A stretch of 64,000 bases of DNA from an uncultured Piscinibacter sp. (GTDB lineage Bacteria > Pseudomonadota > Gammaproteobacteria > Burkholderiales > Burkholderiaceae_C), in assembly GCF_937952055.1 (NCBI RefSeq), contig NZ_CALFYO010000018.1, positions 1 through 64,000 on the forward strand, given 5' to 3'. This document shows positions 46,153 to 54,413 of the stretch, piece by piece. Below the pieces are notes generated by a model that worked only from the letters and a program-made list of their open reading frames with translations, was not told the DNA's origin and ran no database searches. Within the stretch, counting starts at the first letter, position 1. Each line of letters begins with the position of its first letter. A program made the translations under genes and the position numbers.

Positions 46153-47583
46153 ATGAGCGCACAGCAATTCGACGTCGTCGTCATCGGCGGCGGCCCCGGC
46201 GGCTACATCGCGGCGATCCGCGCGGCGCAGCTCGGCTTCAACACCGCCTGCATCGACGAGTGGAAGAACGAGAAGGGCGGCCCGGCGCCGGGCGGCACCT
46301 GCACCAACGTCGGCTGCATCCCGAGCAAGGCGCTGCTGCAGTCCAGCGAGCACTTCGAACACGCCGGCCACGCCTTCGCCGACCACGGCATCGGCCTGAA
46401 GGATCTGAGCATCGACGTCCCGAAGATGCTCAAGCGCAAGGACACCGTCGTCAAGCAGAACAACGACGGCATCCTCTACCTGTTCAAGAAGAACAAGGTG
46501 AGCTTCTTCCATGGCCGCGGCTCGTTCGTGAAGGCCGACGCCGGTGCCTACGAGATCGCCGTGGCCGGCGACAAGCCGGCCAGCCTGCTGGCGAAGCAGG
46601 TCATCGTCGCCACCGGCTCCAATGCGCGGGGGCTGCCCGGCGCCGCCTTCGACGAGGACAGAATCCTCAGCAATGACGGCGCGCTGCGCATCGGCGCGGT
46701 GCCGAAGACGCTGGGCGTGATCGGCTCGGGCGTGATCGGCCTTGAGATGGGCTCCGTGTGGCGTCGTCTCGGGGCCGAAGTGGTCGTGCTGGAAGCACTT
46801 CCGGTATTCCTCGGTGCCGTCGACGAGCAGGTTGCCAAGGAGGCGCACAAGGCCTTCACCAAGCAGGGCCTGAAGATCGAGTTGGGCGTGAAGATCGAGT
46901 CGGTCAAGGCCGACAAGAAGGGTGTCAGCGTTGCCTACGCGAACGCCAAGGGCGAGGCGCAGACGCTCGCCGTCGACAAGCTGATCGTCTCGATCGGCCG
47001 CGTGCCCAACACTGTCGGCCTGAACGCGGAGGGCGTCGGCCTGAAGCTCGACGAGCGCGGTGCCATCGTCGTCGACGACGAATGCCGCACCAACCTGCCG
47101 GGCGTCTGGGCGGTGGGCGACGTGGTGCGCGGTCCGATGCTGGCGCACAAGGCCGAGGAGGAGGGCGTCGCGGTGGCGGAGCGAATCGCCGGACAGCACG
47201 GCCACGTCAATTTCAACACCATTCCCTGGGTGATCTACACCAGCCCGGAGATCGCCTGGGTCGGCCAGACCGAGCAGCAGCTCAAGGCCGCCGGGCGAGC
47301 CTACAAGGCCGGCAGCTTCCCGTTCATGGCCAACGGCCGAGCGCGCGCGTTGGGCGACACCACCGGCTTCGTCAAGTTCCTCGCCGATGCGGCGACGGAC
47401 GAGATCCTCGGCGTGCACATCGTCGGCCCGTTCGCCTCGGAACTGATCTCCGAGGCGGTGGTGGCGATGGAGTTCAAGGCCAGCGCCGAGGACATCGCAC
47501 GCATTTGCCACGCACACCCGTCGCTTTCCGAGGCCACCAAGGAAGCGGCCCTTGCGGTCGACAAGCGCACGCTGAACTTCTGA
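46153..47583 (+). CDS. lpdA: Dihydrolipoyl dehydrogenase (E3)
   Basis: FAD flavoprotein that reoxidises lipoyl groups with NAD+. The 476-residue product has the N-terminal FAD fold VVIGGGPGGYIAAIRAAQLG, the redox-active disulfide region GGTCTNVGCIPSKALL, the NAD-binding GVIGSGVIGLEMGSVW, and the C-terminal catalytic HAHPSLSEA. It follows sucB by 10 bp, so it is the dedicated E3 of this complex, though it may serve others. Confidence 0.98.
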   Translation: MSAQQFDVVVIGGGPGGYIAAIRAAQLGFNTACIDEWKNEKGGPAPGGTCTNVGCIPSKALLQSSEHFEHAGHAFADHGIGLKDLSIDVPKMLKRKDTVVKQNNDGILYLFKKNKVSFFHGRGSFVKADAGAYEIAVAGDKPASLLAKQVIVATGSNARGLPGAAFDEDRILSNDGALRIGAVPKTLGVIGSGVIGLEMGSVWRRLGAEVVVLEALPVFLGAVDEQVAKEAHKAFTKQGLKIELGVKIESVKADKKGVSVAYANAKGEAQTLAVDKLIVSIGRVPNTVGLNAEGVGLKLDERGAIVVDDECRTNLPGVWAVGDVVRGPMLAHKAEEEGVAVAERIAGQHGHVNFNTIPWVIYTSPEIAWVGQTEQQLKAAGRAYKAGSFPFMANGRARALGDTTGFVKFLADAATDEILGVHIVGPFASELISEAVVAMEFKASAEDIARICHAHPSLSEATKEAALAVDKRTLNF

Positions 47584-47592
47584 AGAGCCTGC

Positions 47593-48690
47593 ATGGGCGT
47601 CCGCCAGCTGTACGAGCAGACGCTCGCCGAGCGCGGCTACGCGGCCGACCCCGCGCAGCTGCGCGCAGTCGCCGCGCTGGAGCGCTGTGAGAACGAGTGG
47701 GCCGACTACAAGGCCAGGCGGAGCAACGCGCTGACCAAGCTGATCGCGCGCCCGCCGATCCCGCGGGGCGTGTACATGTACGGCGGCGTCGGCCGGGGCA
47801 AGAGCTTCCTGATGGACTGCTTCTTCAACTCGGTGCCGCTGACCCGCAAGACGCGCCTGCACTTCCACGAGTTCATGCGCGAGGTGCACCGCGAGTTGCA
47901 GGACCTCAAGGGTACGGTCAATCCGCTGCAGGAGCTCGGCGCGCGCATCGCGCGGCGGCACCGGCTGATCTGCTTCGACGAGTTTCATGTCGCCGATGTC
48001 ACCGATGCGATGATCCTGCACCGCCTGCTCGAATCGATGTTCGAGCATCGCGTGAGCATCGTGACCACCTCGAACTTCCATCCCGACGAGCTGTACCCGA
48101 ACGGTCTGCACCGCGACCGTATCCTGCCGGCCATCGAGCTGCTGAAGTCCAGGCTCGAGGTGGTCAACGTCGAGCATGGCACCGACTATCGCCAGCGCAC
48201 GCTCGAGAAGGTGGAGATGTACCACTGCCCGCTCGGGCCCGCGGCCGACGCGGCGATGACCCGAGCCTTCGAGCAGCTTGCCGAGGCGCGCGACGAAGAT
48301 CCTGTGCTTCGCATCGAGCACCGAGAGTTGCGCGCGCGCCGGCGTGCCGGCGGCGTGGTGTGGTTCGACTTCAAGGTGCTGTGTGGCGGACCCCGGTCAC
48401 AGAACGACTACCTGGAACTCGCCTCGCAATTCCACACCTTGCTGCTGTCCGGCGTGCCGCACATGCCGCTGCGCATGGCCTCGGAGGCACGGCGCTTCAC
48501 ATGGCTGGTCGACGTGCTCTACGACCGGCGCGTCAAGCTGATCATGTCCGCCGAGGTGCCGCCGCAGCAGCTCTACACGGAAGGGCCGCTGGCGCACGAG
48601 TTCCCACGCACCGTGTCGCGGCTGGCGGAGATGCAGTCTGCCGAGTTCCTGGCGCTGTCGCGTCGCACGGTGGACACTTCTCTCACATGA
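47593..48690 (+). CDS. zapE: Cell division protein ZapE / AFG1-family ATPase
   Basis: AAA-type ATPase related to yeast Afg1; in E. coli ZapE acts at the constricting FtsZ ring under stress. The 365-residue product has Walker A GGVGRGKSFLMD near residue 58, Walker B LICFDEFHVADV, and the sensor region TTSNFHPDELYPNGL. It follows lpdA by 9 bp and overlaps the next gene by 4 bp, so it is likely cotranscribed with the dehydrogenase genes. The functional link to the complex is not obvious beyond operon position. Confidence 0.94.
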   Translation: MGVRQLYEQTLAERGYAADPAQLRAVAALERCENEWADYKARRSNALTKLIARPPIPRGVYMYGGVGRGKSFLMDCFFNSVPLTRKTRLHFHEFMREVHRELQDLKGTVNPLQELGARIARRHRLICFDEFHVADVTDAMILHRLLESMFEHRVSIVTTSNFHPDELYPNGLHRDRILPAIELLKSRLEVVNVEHGTDYRQRTLEKVEMYHCPLGPAADAAMTRAFEQLAEARDEDPVLRIEHRELRARRRAGGVVWFDFKVLCGGPRSQNDYLELASQFHTLLLSGVPHMPLRMASEARRFTWLVDVLYDRRVKLIMSAEVPPQQLYTEGPLAHEFPRTVSRLAEMQSAEFLALSRRTVDTSLT

Positions 48691-49286
48691 AGCTCCTCGG
48701 ATGGCCGCTGGCGACCGCGCTGCTGTGCGGCGGCACGGCGGCCCCGGCGGCGCCGGAGACACGCACCGAAGACAGCGTGGAACGCGCACGCATCGCCCGT
48801 GAGCGCGACCAGGCCGCTGCGCAGTTCGAGCAGCGCAAGCGGGAGTGCATGCAGCAGTTTGCCGTGACCGCCTGCGTCGACGAAGCGCGTGCCACCCATC
48901 GCCAGACGCTGCTGCAGCTGCGCCGCGAGGAAGGCGTGCTCGACGAGGCGCAGCGCAAACAGCGCGCGCAGCAGCGCCTCAGGGCGATCGAGGAGAAGCG
49001 CCGTGCCGAGCAGGACCGCGCCTCCGCGCCGCCCGCGACGCGGCGTCCGCCGCCGCTGCAGGTGAAGCCGCCGCGTGCCGCGCAGGCCGCCAGCCGAGCG
49101 GCGGCGACGGATCGGCCTGCCAGTGCGCCGGACCGCTCCGCGGAGGAACTGCGCAGTCGCGAACGCTTCGAGGCGCGGCAGCGCGAGGCCCAGGCGCATC
49201 GCGACGAAGTGCAGCGCCGGCGCGCGGAACGCGAGAAGGCGGGCAAGAAGCCCTCGGCCCCGCTGCCTGACGCGGCAGCACGCTGA
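48687..49286 (+). CDS. Small exported coiled-coil protein, unknown function
   Basis: A 199-residue protein I do not recognise. It has a signal peptide (about residues 1-21, ending AAPAA), then an Arg/Glu/Gln-rich region predicted as coiled coil. Two cysteines in the block ECMQQFAVTACVDEAR could form a periplasmic disulfide. The C-terminal half is rich in Arg, Ala and Pro and looks disordered. The ATG overlaps the zapE stop as ATGA, so it is translationally coupled to it. Being tied to a divisome ATPase suggests an envelope role, but this is only context. Confidence 0.75.
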   Translation: MKLLGWPLATALLCGGTAAPAAPETRTEDSVERARIARERDQAAAQFEQRKRECMQQFAVTACVDEARATHRQTLLQLRREEGVLDEAQRKQRAQQRLRAIEEKRRAEQDRASAPPATRRPPPLQVKPPRAAQAASRAAATDRPASAPDRSAEELRSRERFEARQREAQAHRDEVQRRRAEREKAGKKPSAPLPDAAAR

Positions 49287-49292
49287 GGGCGT

Positions 49293-50060
49293 TCAGCCGA
49301 GCGGATCGACGCGGATCAGTGCGAGCGAGAGGTTGTCGCCGCCTCCGCGCGCGCGCTGACGCGCCTTGCTGACGAGCATCTCGCTGGCTTCGCGCGGCGG
49401 CAAAGCGTGCACGATGGCGCCGAGTTCGCGCGGGGTGAAGTAATGCCACAGCCCGTCGCTGCAGGCGAGCATGCTGTCGCCGACCTCGAGGTAGTCGATG
49501 TGGCCCACCGAGATCGGCGGGTCCTGGTGCGTGCCCAGGCAGCCGGTCAGCAGGTTGGACTGCGGGTGGTTGTTGGCCTCTTCCTCGCTGATCGAGCCTT
49601 CGGAGACGAGGCGTTGGACGTAGGAGTGATCCACCGTGCGCGAGACCAAGTCGGAGCCGCGGAAGTGGTAGATGCGCGAGTCTCCAGCATGCACATAGTG
49701 GCACTCGCGCGAGGGGCTGATGATGTAGGCGGCGACCGTGCTGTGCGGCTCTTCTTCCGAGGTGATTGCCGTCAGCTTGATCATCAGGTGCGCCTCGAGC
49801 ACCAGTTGCTTGAGGGCTTCGGCGGTGTCGTCGCGAGAGGGCGCGAAGCGCTCGAAGATCTGCTGCGCCGTGAGGATCACCTGGTCGGCCGCCTTGCGCC
49901 CGCCGCTCTTGCCGCCCATGCCGTCGGCGAGCACGGCCATCACGCTGCCGGGCACGCGAAGGTGCGGAATGATCTGCACCTGATCCTGCTGGTAAGCCCG
50001 GTCGCCGCGATGGATGCCGGTGGCGGCGGACAGGCGGTAACCGACGGTCGTGGAGCTCAT
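49293..50060 (-). CDS. PP2C-family serine/threonine protein phosphatase
   Basis: Predicted metal-dependent protein phosphatase, cytosolic, 255 residues with no membrane segment. The conserved blocks are present: DGMGG near residue 47, HAGDSRIY near 124, ACSDGLWHYF near 199, and GGGDNLSLALIRV at the end. The early motif reads RAYQQDQV rather than the common NQD. A Hanks-type kinase often neighbours such genes, but none is here. It diverges from the YdcH-like gene across 66 bp. Its targets are unknown. Confidence 0.92.
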   Translation of the reverse strand: MSSTTVGYRLSAATGIHRGDRAYQQDQVQIIPHLRVPGSVMAVLADGMGGKSGGRKAADQVILTAQQIFERFAPSRDDTAEALKQLVLEAHLMIKLTAITSEEEPHSTVAAYIISPSRECHYVHAGDSRIYHFRGSDLVSRTVDHSYVQRLVSEGSISEEEANNHPQSNLLTGCLGTHQDPPISVGHIDYLEVGDSMLACSDGLWHYFTPRELGAIVHALPPREASEMLVSKARQRARGGGDNLSLALIRVDPLG

Positions 50061-50070
50061 GGCCGAAAAC

Positions 50071-50076
50071 TATAAT
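50071..50076 (+). promoter_or_regulatory. Consensus -10 (TATAAT) for the YdcH-like/helicase pair
   Basis: TATAAT at 50071-50076 lies about 50 bp before the YdcH-like start in the divergent spacer. The -35 position (50048-50053) falls in the start region of the phosphatase gene and is poor. The small gene itself has no clear ribosome site. Confidence 0.45.
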
Positions 50077-50126
50077 CCCTCCCGCCTCCGGCGTCGGGGC
50101 GATTTCCGCGATTAAGTCGCGCGCCG

Positions 50127-50330
50127 ATGGACGACAACCTGCATTCCCTGCCTCGAAGGCTGATCGAGCTGCGCATCGAGCATGCCGACCTCGACAACCT
50201 GATCGACCGCACGGTGATTGAACATCCGACCGACGAGCTCACGGTGCGCCGCCTGAAGAAGCGCCGCCTGGTGCTCCGCGACCTGATCGCGAAGCTGGAA
50301 GCCCAGCTCGAACCGCCCGAGCCGGCATGA
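50127..50330 (+). CDS. YdcH/DUF465 family small protein
   Basis: A 67-residue cytosolic protein with the DUF465 pattern: a helix-turn-helix-like pair, here IEHADLDNLIDRT then LTVRRLKKRRLVLRDLIAKLE. Relatives such as E. coli YdcH are small and of unknown function. Its stop overlaps the start of the helicase gene as ATGA, so the two are translated together. It starts 66 bp from the divergent phosphatase. Confidence 0.88.
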   Translation: MDDNLHSLPRRLIELRIEHADLDNLIDRTVIEHPTDELTVRRLKKRRLVLRDLIAKLEAQLEPPEPA

Positions 50331-52327
50331 CGCCGGACCACGCATCGCCTCCGGGCTCCTTGGTGGCCGCTTCACGCGAGGCCTTGTCGGCGCAGGGCGC
50401 ATTGGCGCAAGCCGACGCGCGACATGTCGAACGCGCCGTGCAGCTGACCATGGCTCAAGCGGTGGCCGAGGCCATCGAGACGCGCAGCGCACTCGTCGCC
50501 GAGGCCGGCACCGGCGTCGGCAAGACCTTCGCCTACCTCGTGCCGACCCTGCTCAGCGGTGCCCGCGCGCTGGTCAGCACGGCCACCAAGAGCCTGCAGG
50601 ATCAGCTGTTCCTGCGCGACATCCCGCGCCTGCGCGATGCCCTGCAACTGCCGGTGAGCGTTGCGTTGCTGAAGGGCCGCGGCAGCTACCTCTGCCTGCA
50701 TCGTCTGAAGCAGGCACGCCAGTCGGCCACGCTGCCTGACCGCTGGGCGGTGCGCACGCTGGCCAAGGTCGAGCAGTGGTCGCAGACCACCGCCAGCGGC
50801 GACCTCGCCGAGCTCGACGGCCTGGACGAGCGAAGCAGCGTGATTCCGCTCGTCACCTCGACGCGTGACAACTGCCTGGGCAGCGAATGCGCCGACTTCC
50901 GCGTCTGCCACGTGGTGAAGGCGAGACGCGAGGCGATGGCGGCCGACGTCGTGGTGGTCAATCACCATCTGTTCTTTGCCGACATGGCATTGCGAGACAC
51001 CGGCGTGGCCGAACTGCTGCCCAGCGTCGAGGTGGCGGTGTTCGACGAGGCGCACCAGCTTGCCGAGGCCGGCGTGCAGTTCCTCGGCACCACGCTGTCC
51101 ACGGCGCAGGCACTGGACCTTGCCCGCGACCTTCTCGCCGTGGGCCTGCAGCAGGCGCGCGGGCTCGCGCCATGGCAGGAGCTGCAGTCGGGCATCGAGA
51201 AGGCGGCGCGCGAACTTCGCCTGGCCGCTGCCGGGCCGCTGCGCGAACTGCGCGGCAGCCTGAAGCTGCGCTGGGAAGAGCGCGCGACGCGCGCTGACTT
51301 CGTCGAAGCCCTGCGGGCGCTGGGCCTTGCGGCCGATGCGGCCGGCGCAGCCCTGGATACGGTGTCGGAGCTGTCACCCGACCTGGGCAAGCTCGCCGAA
51401 CGCGCCGGTCAGCTCGCCGTGCTCGCGGATCGCTTCGTCGCCGGAGCTGCGGAAGGCCGCGTTCGCTGGATCGACATCTCGCCGCATCAGGCGCGCCTGG
51501 TGGAGTCGCCGCTGGACATCCGCGAGGCGTTGGCCGAACAGATGGCCGCCGCGGGCAGGGCCTGGATCTTCACCTCGGCGACGCTGGGCGATGACGACGC
51601 GCTGAGCTGGTTCACCGAGCAGGCCGGGCTGAACGAGGCGCGCACCCTGCGCGTGGGCAGCCCGTTCGACTACGCGGCCCACGCACGCCTGTACATTCCC
51701 GCAGGCTTCCCCAAGCCGAACGAGGCGACGCATCCGTCGGCGGTGGCGACGATGGCAGCACGCTGCGCTCGCGCGCTGGGTGGCCGCACCTTCGTGCTGA
51801 CGACCACGCTGCGTGCGCTGCAGGCGATCGCCGAGCGCCTGCGCGCCGAGTTCGAGGCGCAAGGCGACACGTTGCGCGTGCTGCAGCAGGGTGAGGCGCC
51901 GAAGCGCCAGCTGATGCAGCAGTTTCTCGCCGAGCCGCGTTCGGTGCTGGTGGGTTCGCAGAGCTTCTGGGAAGGCATCGACGTGCCGGGCGACGCGCTG
52001 CAGTGCGTGCTGATCGACAAGCTGCCGTTTCCGCCGCCGAACGACCCGCTGGTCGAGGCGCGCGTCAAGCGGCTCGAGGCCCAGGGCCGCAACGCCTTTG
52101 CCGACTACTTTGTCGCCGAGGCGGCGGTGTCGCTGAAGCAGGGCGCCGGACGGCTGATCCGCAGCGAGACGGATCACGGCCTGCTGGTGGTGTGCGACCC
52201 GCGCATGGCGGGCATGAACTACGGGCGGCGCCTGCGTGAGGCGCTGCCTCCGATGACACGCGTGGCCAGCGAGGCCGAGGCGCTGGCCTGGCTCGAGTCG
52301 CTGGCCGGCGAGGCACTGCCGTACTGA
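50327..52327 (+). CDS. ATP-dependent DNA helicase, DinG/YoaA type (XPD-like, iron-sulfur)
   Basis: Predicted 5'-3' DNA helicase of superfamily 2 (XPD group) that resolves R-loops, D-loops or damaged forks. The 666-residue protein has Walker A EAGTGVGKT near residue 56, the iron-sulfur cysteine cluster (SYLCLHR, NCLGSEC, RVCHV), the DEAH box VFDEAHQL near 239, and late motifs VGSQSFWEGIDVPG and QGAGRLIRSETD. DinG and YoaA are hard to separate by eye; YoaA is the closer length. Translation is coupled to the YdcH-like gene. Confidence 0.92.
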   Translation: MTPDHASPPGSLVAASREALSAQGALAQADARHVERAVQLTMAQAVAEAIETRSALVAEAGTGVGKTFAYLVPTLLSGARALVSTATKSLQDQLFLRDIPRLRDALQLPVSVALLKGRGSYLCLHRLKQARQSATLPDRWAVRTLAKVEQWSQTTASGDLAELDGLDERSSVIPLVTSTRDNCLGSECADFRVCHVVKARREAMAADVVVVNHHLFFADMALRDTGVAELLPSVEVAVFDEAHQLAEAGVQFLGTTLSTAQALDLARDLLAVGLQQARGLAPWQELQSGIEKAARELRLAAAGPLRELRGSLKLRWEERATRADFVEALRALGLAADAAGAALDTVSELSPDLGKLAERAGQLAVLADRFVAGAAEGRVRWIDISPHQARLVESPLDIREALAEQMAAAGRAWIFTSATLGDDDALSWFTEQAGLNEARTLRVGSPFDYAAHARLYIPAGFPKPNEATHPSAVATMAARCARALGGRTFVLTTTLRALQAIAERLRAEFEAQGDTLRVLQQGEAPKRQLMQQFLAEPRSVLVGSQSFWEGIDVPGDALQCVLIDKLPFPPPNDPLVEARVKRLEAQGRNAFADYFVAEAAVSLKQGAGRLIRSETDHGLLVVCDPRMAGMNYGRRLREALPPMTRVASEAEALAWLESLAGEALPY

Positions 52328-52349
52328 GCGTGCGCCAGCAGAGGCGCCG

Positions 52350-53147
52350 TCACTGGCGTTGCGGCGTGCCGCGTGCCTCGCTGGCGAAGCGGCTGTCGGG
52401 GAAGTTCTTCGCCAGCACGCGTTGAGCGTCGTCGCGCAACTCGGTCAGTCCGAGGCGGTCGTAGCTCTGCGCCAGGATGTGCAGGGCCTCCTCGGTGGCC
52501 GGCGAGTACTGGAACTCCTGCACCGCATGCTGCGCGCGGTTCGCGGCCGCGACGTAGGCGCCGCGCCGGAAGTAGTAGCGCGCCACGTGCACCTCGTAGG
52601 CGGCCAGCGAGTTGACGATGTAGTTCATACGGACCTGCGCGTCTTCGGCGTAGATCGAGCGCGGGAACTGGTCGACGAGCTGCTTGAACGACTGGTACGA
52701 ATCCCGCGCGGCCTGCTGGTCGCGCTCGGACAGGTCCTGCGACGCCAGGCGGCCGAGGATGCCGAGGTTGTCGTTGAAGTTGATGATGCCCTGCAGGTAC
52801 AGCGCGTAGTCGATGCCGGGGCTGGACGGATTCAGCTTGATGAAGCGCTCGAGGACCGACAGTGCCTCGGCGCGCTCACCCCCGCGCCACAGCACGTAAG
52901 CCCGCTCGATCTGCGCTTGCTGGGCGAGCGGCGTGCCGGCGGCGCGGCCCTCGAGCCGCTCGAGCAGCTTGGCGGCCTTGTCGTAAGCGCCGGCAGCCAT
53001 CTCGTCCTTGGCCTCTGCATACAATTTCTCCGGCGACCACGAGACGCTCTCGTCCTGCGGCGCGGTGCCGCATCCCGCGATCACGAGGGCTGCGGCCAGC
53101 ATGGCCGCACGCATGCCCAGCGGGCCGGTCAAACGCTTCACATCCAT
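52350..53147 (-). CDS. bamD: Outer membrane protein assembly factor BamD
   Basis: Lipoprotein of the BAM complex that inserts beta-barrel proteins into the outer membrane. With the start at ATG 53147 the lipobox VIAGC places the acylated cysteine at residue 26; a GTG at 53159 is also possible. Five tetratricopeptide-like repeats follow, with SPEKLYAEAKDEMAAGAYDKA opening the first (shown in part) and FIKLNPSSPGIDYALYL, DQFPRSIYAEDA, VARYYFRRGAYVAA and QSYDRLGL later. It diverges from rluD by a short spacer, a classic arrangement. The window's other BAM gene, bamB, is 10 kb away. Confidence 0.95.
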   Translation of the reverse strand: MDVKRLTGPLGMRAAMLAAALVIAGCGTAPQDESVSWSPEKLYAEAKDEMAAGAYDKAAKLLERLEGRAAGTPLAQQAQIERAYVLWRGGERAEALSVLERFIKLNPSSPGIDYALYLQGIINFNDNLGILGRLASQDLSERDQQAARDSYQSFKQLVDQFPRSIYAEDAQVRMNYIVNSLAAYEVHVARYYFRRGAYVAAANRAQHAVQEFQYSPATEEALHILAQSYDRLGLTELRDDAQRVLAKNFPDSRFASEARGTPQRQ

Positions 53148-53185
53148 GGGCTGAGGCACCTCGCGCGCGTCGCGCGCCGTCGGTC

Positions 53186-54145
53186 ATGACAAGAGAGCGC
53201 GATTATAGGGAAGAGACCCTGGACGACGGTGGCGAGAGCGAGCGTCGCGCCGGCGTCGCGCCGGTCGATTGGCATGGCCAGAGACTCGACAAGGCGTTGG
53301 TGGCAATGGCCCCCGAGTTCTCGCGCAGCCACCTACAGGGTCTGCTCGAGCGCGGCCATGTGTGGGTGGGCGGGGTGCAGGCGCGTGCCGCGTCGCAGCG
53401 TGTGCGCTGCGGCCAGCGCATCGAGATCGAGTTGATTGGCACCGAGGAGAGCCGCGCGTTCCGCCCCGAGGCGATGGCGCTGGCGATCGTCCACGAGGAC
53501 GAGCACCTCCTCGTCATCGACAAGCCGGCCGGCATGGTGGTGCATCCTGCGGCGGGCAACTGGTCGGGCACGCTGCTCAACGGCCTGCTTGCGCACCATG
53601 CCGGCGCCAGCGCGCTGCCGCGCGCTGGCATCGTGCACCGGCTCGACAAGGACACCTCCGGGCTGATGGTGGTGGCCAAGACCCTCGTCGTGATGACGGC
53701 GCTCGTTCGCGCCATCGCAGGGCGTGCGGTGCATCGGCAGTACATGGCGTTGTGCCACGGCGAGCTGTCGACGGGCGCTTTCAGCATCGAAGCGCCGATC
53801 GGCCGCGATCCCCAGTCGCGCGTGCGCATGGCCGTGGTGGCTGGCGGCAAGCCGGCGCGCACGGACGTCGAGCGCGTCGCTGCCAGCGGAGGCTTCAGCG
53901 CGGTACGGTGCACATTGCACACCGGACGCACGCACCAGATCCGCGTGCACCTCGCCTCGCGCGGGCATCCGCTGGTTGCCGACGCACTCTACGGCGGCGC
54001 GCCTGCCCTGGGCATGGCGCGCCAGGCCCTGCATGCCTTTCGGCTCGGCTTCGTGCATCCGGTCAGCGGCGAAGACCTGCGCTTCGAGGCGCCGCCGCCG
54101 CCCGATCTGGCCGCGGCCTGGGGGCTGGTGACCGGCGCAGGCTGA
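53186..54145 (+). CDS. rluD: 23S rRNA pseudouridine(1911/1915/1917) synthase
   Basis: Modifies three uridines in helix 69 of 23S rRNA. The 319-residue protein has an N-terminal S4 RNA-binding domain (LQGLLERGHVWVGG), the catalytic motif HRLDKDTSGLMVVAKT with the essential Asp, and the RluA-family C-terminal blocks HTGRTHQIRVH and ARQALHAFRLGF. I chose ATG 53186; the N-terminus is short and acidic. It is divergent from bamD, an association seen widely in proteobacteria. Confidence 0.95.
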   Translation: MTRERDYREETLDDGGESERRAGVAPVDWHGQRLDKALVAMAPEFSRSHLQGLLERGHVWVGGVQARAASQRVRCGQRIEIELIGTEESRAFRPEAMALAIVHEDEHLLVIDKPAGMVVHPAAGNWSGTLLNGLLAHHAGASALPRAGIVHRLDKDTSGLMVVAKTLVVMTALVRAIAGRAVHRQYMALCHGELSTGAFSIEAPIGRDPQSRVRMAVVAGGKPARTDVERVAASGGFSAVRCTLHTGRTHQIRVHLASRGHPLVADALYGGAPALGMARQALHAFRLGFVHPVSGEDLRFEAPPPPDLAAAWGLVTGAG

Positions 54146-54336
54146 TTTGCGGCGCGAATGAGACACCTGCGGCGCCCGCTTGGGTACAATGCAATCCGAC
54201 CCCCAGCCCGATTGCCCGAGCCGCCGCGATGCGCGGCCCCATCGGGAGTCCGGCTGCCAGGCCTTCTGATGCGCCCGGAGGCGCCTCAGCCCATGCCGCT
54301 GCGATGTGTGCGCGGCCCACTTGCCAGATGCAACGT

Positions 54337-54356
54337 GTCACCGCCCGAGCGGTGAC
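54337..54356 (+). repeat. Perfect 8-bp hairpin upstream of scpB
   Basis: GTCACCGC (54337-54344) and GCGGTGAC (54349-54356) flank the tetraloop CCGA in the 268-bp spacer between rluD and scpB. No T tract follows, so it is not a terminator. A TACAAT -10-like hexamer stands at 54185-54190. The rest of the spacer shows no gene I can support. Confidence 0.5.
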
Positions 54357-54413
54357 GCTCGACACGAGCCCGAAGACCTGCCGGATGCACCGGCCGAGGA
54401 TTTGACAGGATCC

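Noticed and set aside
46057..48321. 754-codon minus-strand open frame opposite lpdA and zapE
   Set aside because: Same GC-bias artefact. Both plus-strand genes are recognisable enzymes with intact motifs.
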